Part shown: positions 21,482 through 30,616 of the stretch, in pieces
How positions within the stretch are numbered: the first letter of the stretch is position 1
Layout: the number at the start of each line of letters is the position of its first letter
Assembly: GCF_000006405.1 (NCBI RefSeq)
Contig: NW_003208140.1
Span: forward strand, 35,440 to 66,055
Direction: 5' to 3'
DNA: 30,616 nt
Source: Perkinsus marinus ATCC 50983
Taxonomy: Eukaryota > Perkinsozoa > Perkinsida > Perkinsidae
Made by a program: the position numbers and the translations under genes
The notes under the pieces: model-generated
What the model was told of the DNA's origin: nothing
The model's database searches: none
The model's input: the letters and a program-made list of their open reading frames with translations, nothing else

Positions 21482-21598
21482 AAGACCGAACGATGCACCG
21501 TTCGCTCCTACAGTATTAGCACCGCCTCAGTGCATAACCTACCATTTGTTGGTGGGACGGCGTAACGGACCAAACTCTAACCAAGACTGAGAGGTCTT
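21482..21598 (+). ncRNA. Possible structured RNA (weak)
   Basis: AAGACC (21482-21487) can pair with GGTCTT (21593-21598) to close a stem. Inside are hairpins CGAACG/CGTTCG (21487-21504), GCAC/GTGC (21519-21533) and CCTACC/GGTGGG with one G-T pair (21538-21556). The layout is that of a multibranch fold, but it matches no RNA family I know and short stems can arise by chance. Confidence 0.2.
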
Positions 21599-22240
21599 AA
21601 ACTGATATCGCCTCTATACAATGACAATGAACTTATCGCACGCAGGTACATAGCTACTCGGAGGCGCTCGACGCCATTCATCGTCCCATGATGCACTCAT
21701 CACATCTTCCTACAACAATCAGACCACCAACAAGTGAGCTCCTCAGAGCCTTGGTTATGACAGCTGAAGCCTCACTACACTCAAATCAAGAGTCTAGGTG
21801 TTATACTTGGTCTACTGTCTGTCCTTATGATTCGGAAATGCCAACCCCTATCGGCTGTACCATTGCTCTCCTTTATTATTACTCATGATCATAATACTCC
21901 TCACTTTCCAACAGATACTAAACTTATATGTTGTCATCTCAATACCAGTAGGAAACGATCGACATCCGCTTATCATCCTCAGACGCAATTGCACAATCCT
22001 CATCTCAAACTCACATAAGTTTTGCTAGGCCATTGTATATGAGTAACGGTCACGCTTAGTGCATCATAACTCATTACTATATCGAAGCCGTATCAAAGTA
22101 TCCGTCCAAAACTCCACTTAGTAAGCGTGAAACGAAATTACATTTACGAAATCGCGTAAGAATGTAATACGCCCCTTGTAGATATCACAATTGTCTCCGC
22201 TCCGCTCATCCTCTGATAATCAAATTATCCACACTGCACT

Positions 22241-22378
22241 CACCCTAGTGATATAAAAAACTCGTGAGTGAAACACATATTTCACATTTTACTCCACGGA
22301 AAACAATTGGAAACATATACGTCTTATAGTTTGCATGGAGTATTATACCACTTCACGTGAAACGGGTCGTGAAACTCA
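22241..22378 (-). mobile_element. Family A element, A2-like, degenerate
   Basis: CACCCTAGTGATAT start, ACATATACGTCTTATA middle, and CACTTCACGTGAAACGGG near the right end. Confidence 0.7.
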
Positions 22379-22390
22379 AGTACATTCATA

Positions 22391-22498
22391 TTTTCATTCC
22401 CGGAAAACAATCGTATCATCGGTGTTCGCGTAAACATATACGTCTTATAATTCACGAGGAGCATTACACCACTTCACGTGAAACAGATGAAACTTCAA
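22391..22498 (-). mobile_element. Family A element, A2-like, degenerate
   Basis: Repeats the ACATATACGTCTTATA middle of the neighbouring copy, then CACTTCACGTGAAACAG and GATGAAACTTCA. Confidence 0.7.
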
Positions 22499-22604
22499 TG
22501 CACACCGTTAGTTAGAAAAACAAGACATTATGAATCCTCCGCTAGCTGCGATTACCCTCAAATCACTATCAAAAGTGCACTCTTTCTCTCACTTCATCAC
22601 TACT

Positions 22605-22889
22605 GCACTATATGCACATGCTCAACTACATGTGTCTGCGTCCACAATAGGGCGAGTGACATCAGAATCACCACGCCCGAGAAAACGAGCTCCTCCAGAG
22701 CGTGGACCCACGACACAAGTAACTACCTATCTAGTTCTATAAGGGGAGAAAAACGAAACTAAACCGGTGCATCACAAACTGATGGTCGGCATGCATTCAC
22801 CTCTACCCAAATTCGAGTATAAACTCCTATAATTAGTCAGCAAACTCCCGAGCCCAGTAGCTGAGAGAAGTTAACATATATTCCATCAC
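22605..22889 (-). mobile_element. Family B element split by unrelated sequence
   Basis: The CTCAACTACATGTGT end is at 22605-22635 and the AACTCCCGAG...ACATATATTCC end at 22795-22889, with non-B sequence between. Confidence 0.65.
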
Positions 22890-23147
22890 AATAAACCGCA
22901 AGTCCACATCAAAAAACTACACAACACGCTTATGAGCTAAGACCGATGGGGGAAGATAAACCTCCGTTCATCATCCTGTGATGAAATTGCACAACTTCTG
23001 TCCCCAATCAATTCTATCTTGACAAACCGCTTATTAAATCACACAACAAGATTGTTCATTGAATGCTTATGAGACAAGACCGACACAGTAAAAGCAAACT
23101 ACGTCTAAAGGGACACAGCCACCAGACGTAGTTAACTACAAACTAAC

Positions 23148-23148
<1 letters not shown>

Positions 23149-23239
<91 letters not shown>

Positions 23240-23240
23240 C
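23149..23240. repeat. GTA microsatellite, about 30 copies
   Basis: An uninterrupted run beginning 5 bp beyond the PKG stop codon, so on the gene's strand it is a TAC run at the start of the 3' untranslated region. Confidence 0.97.
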
Positions 23241-23244
23241 ATCA

Positions 23245-30367
<7,123 letters not shown>

Positions 30368-30394
30368 CTAAAAAAAACTATTCACACTACACAG

Positions 30395-30543
30395 TGAAGT
30401 TTCACGACCCGTTTAACGTGAAGTGGTGTAATACTCCATGAATATTATCAAACGTATATGTTTCCGCGAACATTGATAACACAATTGTTTTTTCGCGAAG
30501 AAAAATGTGAACTAGTATTTTTCACATCACTAGTGAATCTCCA
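30395..30543 (+). mobile_element. Family A element, A2 form
   Basis: TGAAGTTTCACGACCCGTTT to ACTAGTGAATCTCCA, with the TTTCCGCGAACATTGATAAC middle. Confidence 0.88.
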
Positions 30544-30568
30544 CTAATAACAAATTTTCATTATTATT

Positions 30569-30616
30569 AGACTTCCACCCCTTAAACGCGAAGGGGTGTA
30601 ATACTCCATGAATATT
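30569..30616 (+). mobile_element. Family A element, cut by window edge
   Basis: Starts ACTTCCACCCCTTAAACGCG, then GTAATACTCCATGAATATT as in the A2 copy at 30395; runs off the end. Confidence 0.7.

Larger units (their letters stand above)
20708..23244. other. Intergenic region between PKG and CFAP100
   Basis: 2.5 kb between the PKG stop and the CFAP100 start, both on the minus strand. It holds B copies (20960-21144 and a split copy at 22605-22889), A-related segments (20783-20815, 22241-22378, 22391-22498), a GC-rich island (21225-21370), a possible folded RNA (21482-21598) and a long GTA microsatellite (23149-23240). ORFs at 21688-22018 and 22478-22762 are not convincing. Confidence 0.5.

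Overview
The window looks like nuclear DNA of an alveolate protist, most probably Perkinsus or a close relative. The basis is an AT-rich genome with many GT-AG introns, a cGMP-dependent protein kinase of the apicomplexan kind next to a flagellar gene, and an AP2-like DNA-binding protein of the type common in Perkinsozoa. The genus is an inference. The gene models come from reading-frame continuity, splice sites and remembered family motifs; no database search was run.

Left part (1-8.4 kb), almost free of dispersed repeats: a decayed hAT transposase (minus, 1-942); an intronless AP2-like gene (plus, 1345-2352); a seven-exon short-chain dehydrogenase resembling HSDL2 (plus, 3318-6561), whose second intron carries a 20-unit, 35-bp minisatellite and a GTA microsatellite; tRNA-Thr(AGT) (minus, 7056-7127); and the J-domain end of a PAM18/TIM14-like mitochondrial import protein (minus, 7506-7734).

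Middle (8.4-12.4 kb): gene-poor. It holds the first copies of two short repeat families, a possible three-exon gene starting with an N-terminal acylation motif (plus, 10335-11234), a possible small membrane ORF and a tRNA-like relic.

Right part (12.4-30.6 kb): two long, intron-rich genes in tandem on the minus strand. One is a complete 15-exon, 493-residue CFAP100/MIA1-like flagellar coiled-coil protein (12407-20707). The other is the last 16 exons, 576 residues, of a cGMP-dependent protein kinase (23245-30367); its N-terminal half lies beyond the right edge. In both models all exon phases agree from end to end.

The most striking feature is two families of short non-autonomous elements filling the introns of these two genes. 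Family A (about 28 copies, mostly 100-150 bp) has ends TGGAGTTTCACCC/GGGTGAAACTCCA and a partly palindromic body. Family B (about 15 copies, about 185 bp) has imperfect inverted ends beginning CAGTG, and near-perfect 8-bp target duplications in the best copies, which is typical of hAT elements. In three PKG introns the end of a B element lies at or within about 20 bp of the 5' splice site and B sequence makes up much of the intron, so B may behave like an introner. Copies are abundant from 8.4 kb rightwards and were not seen to the left.
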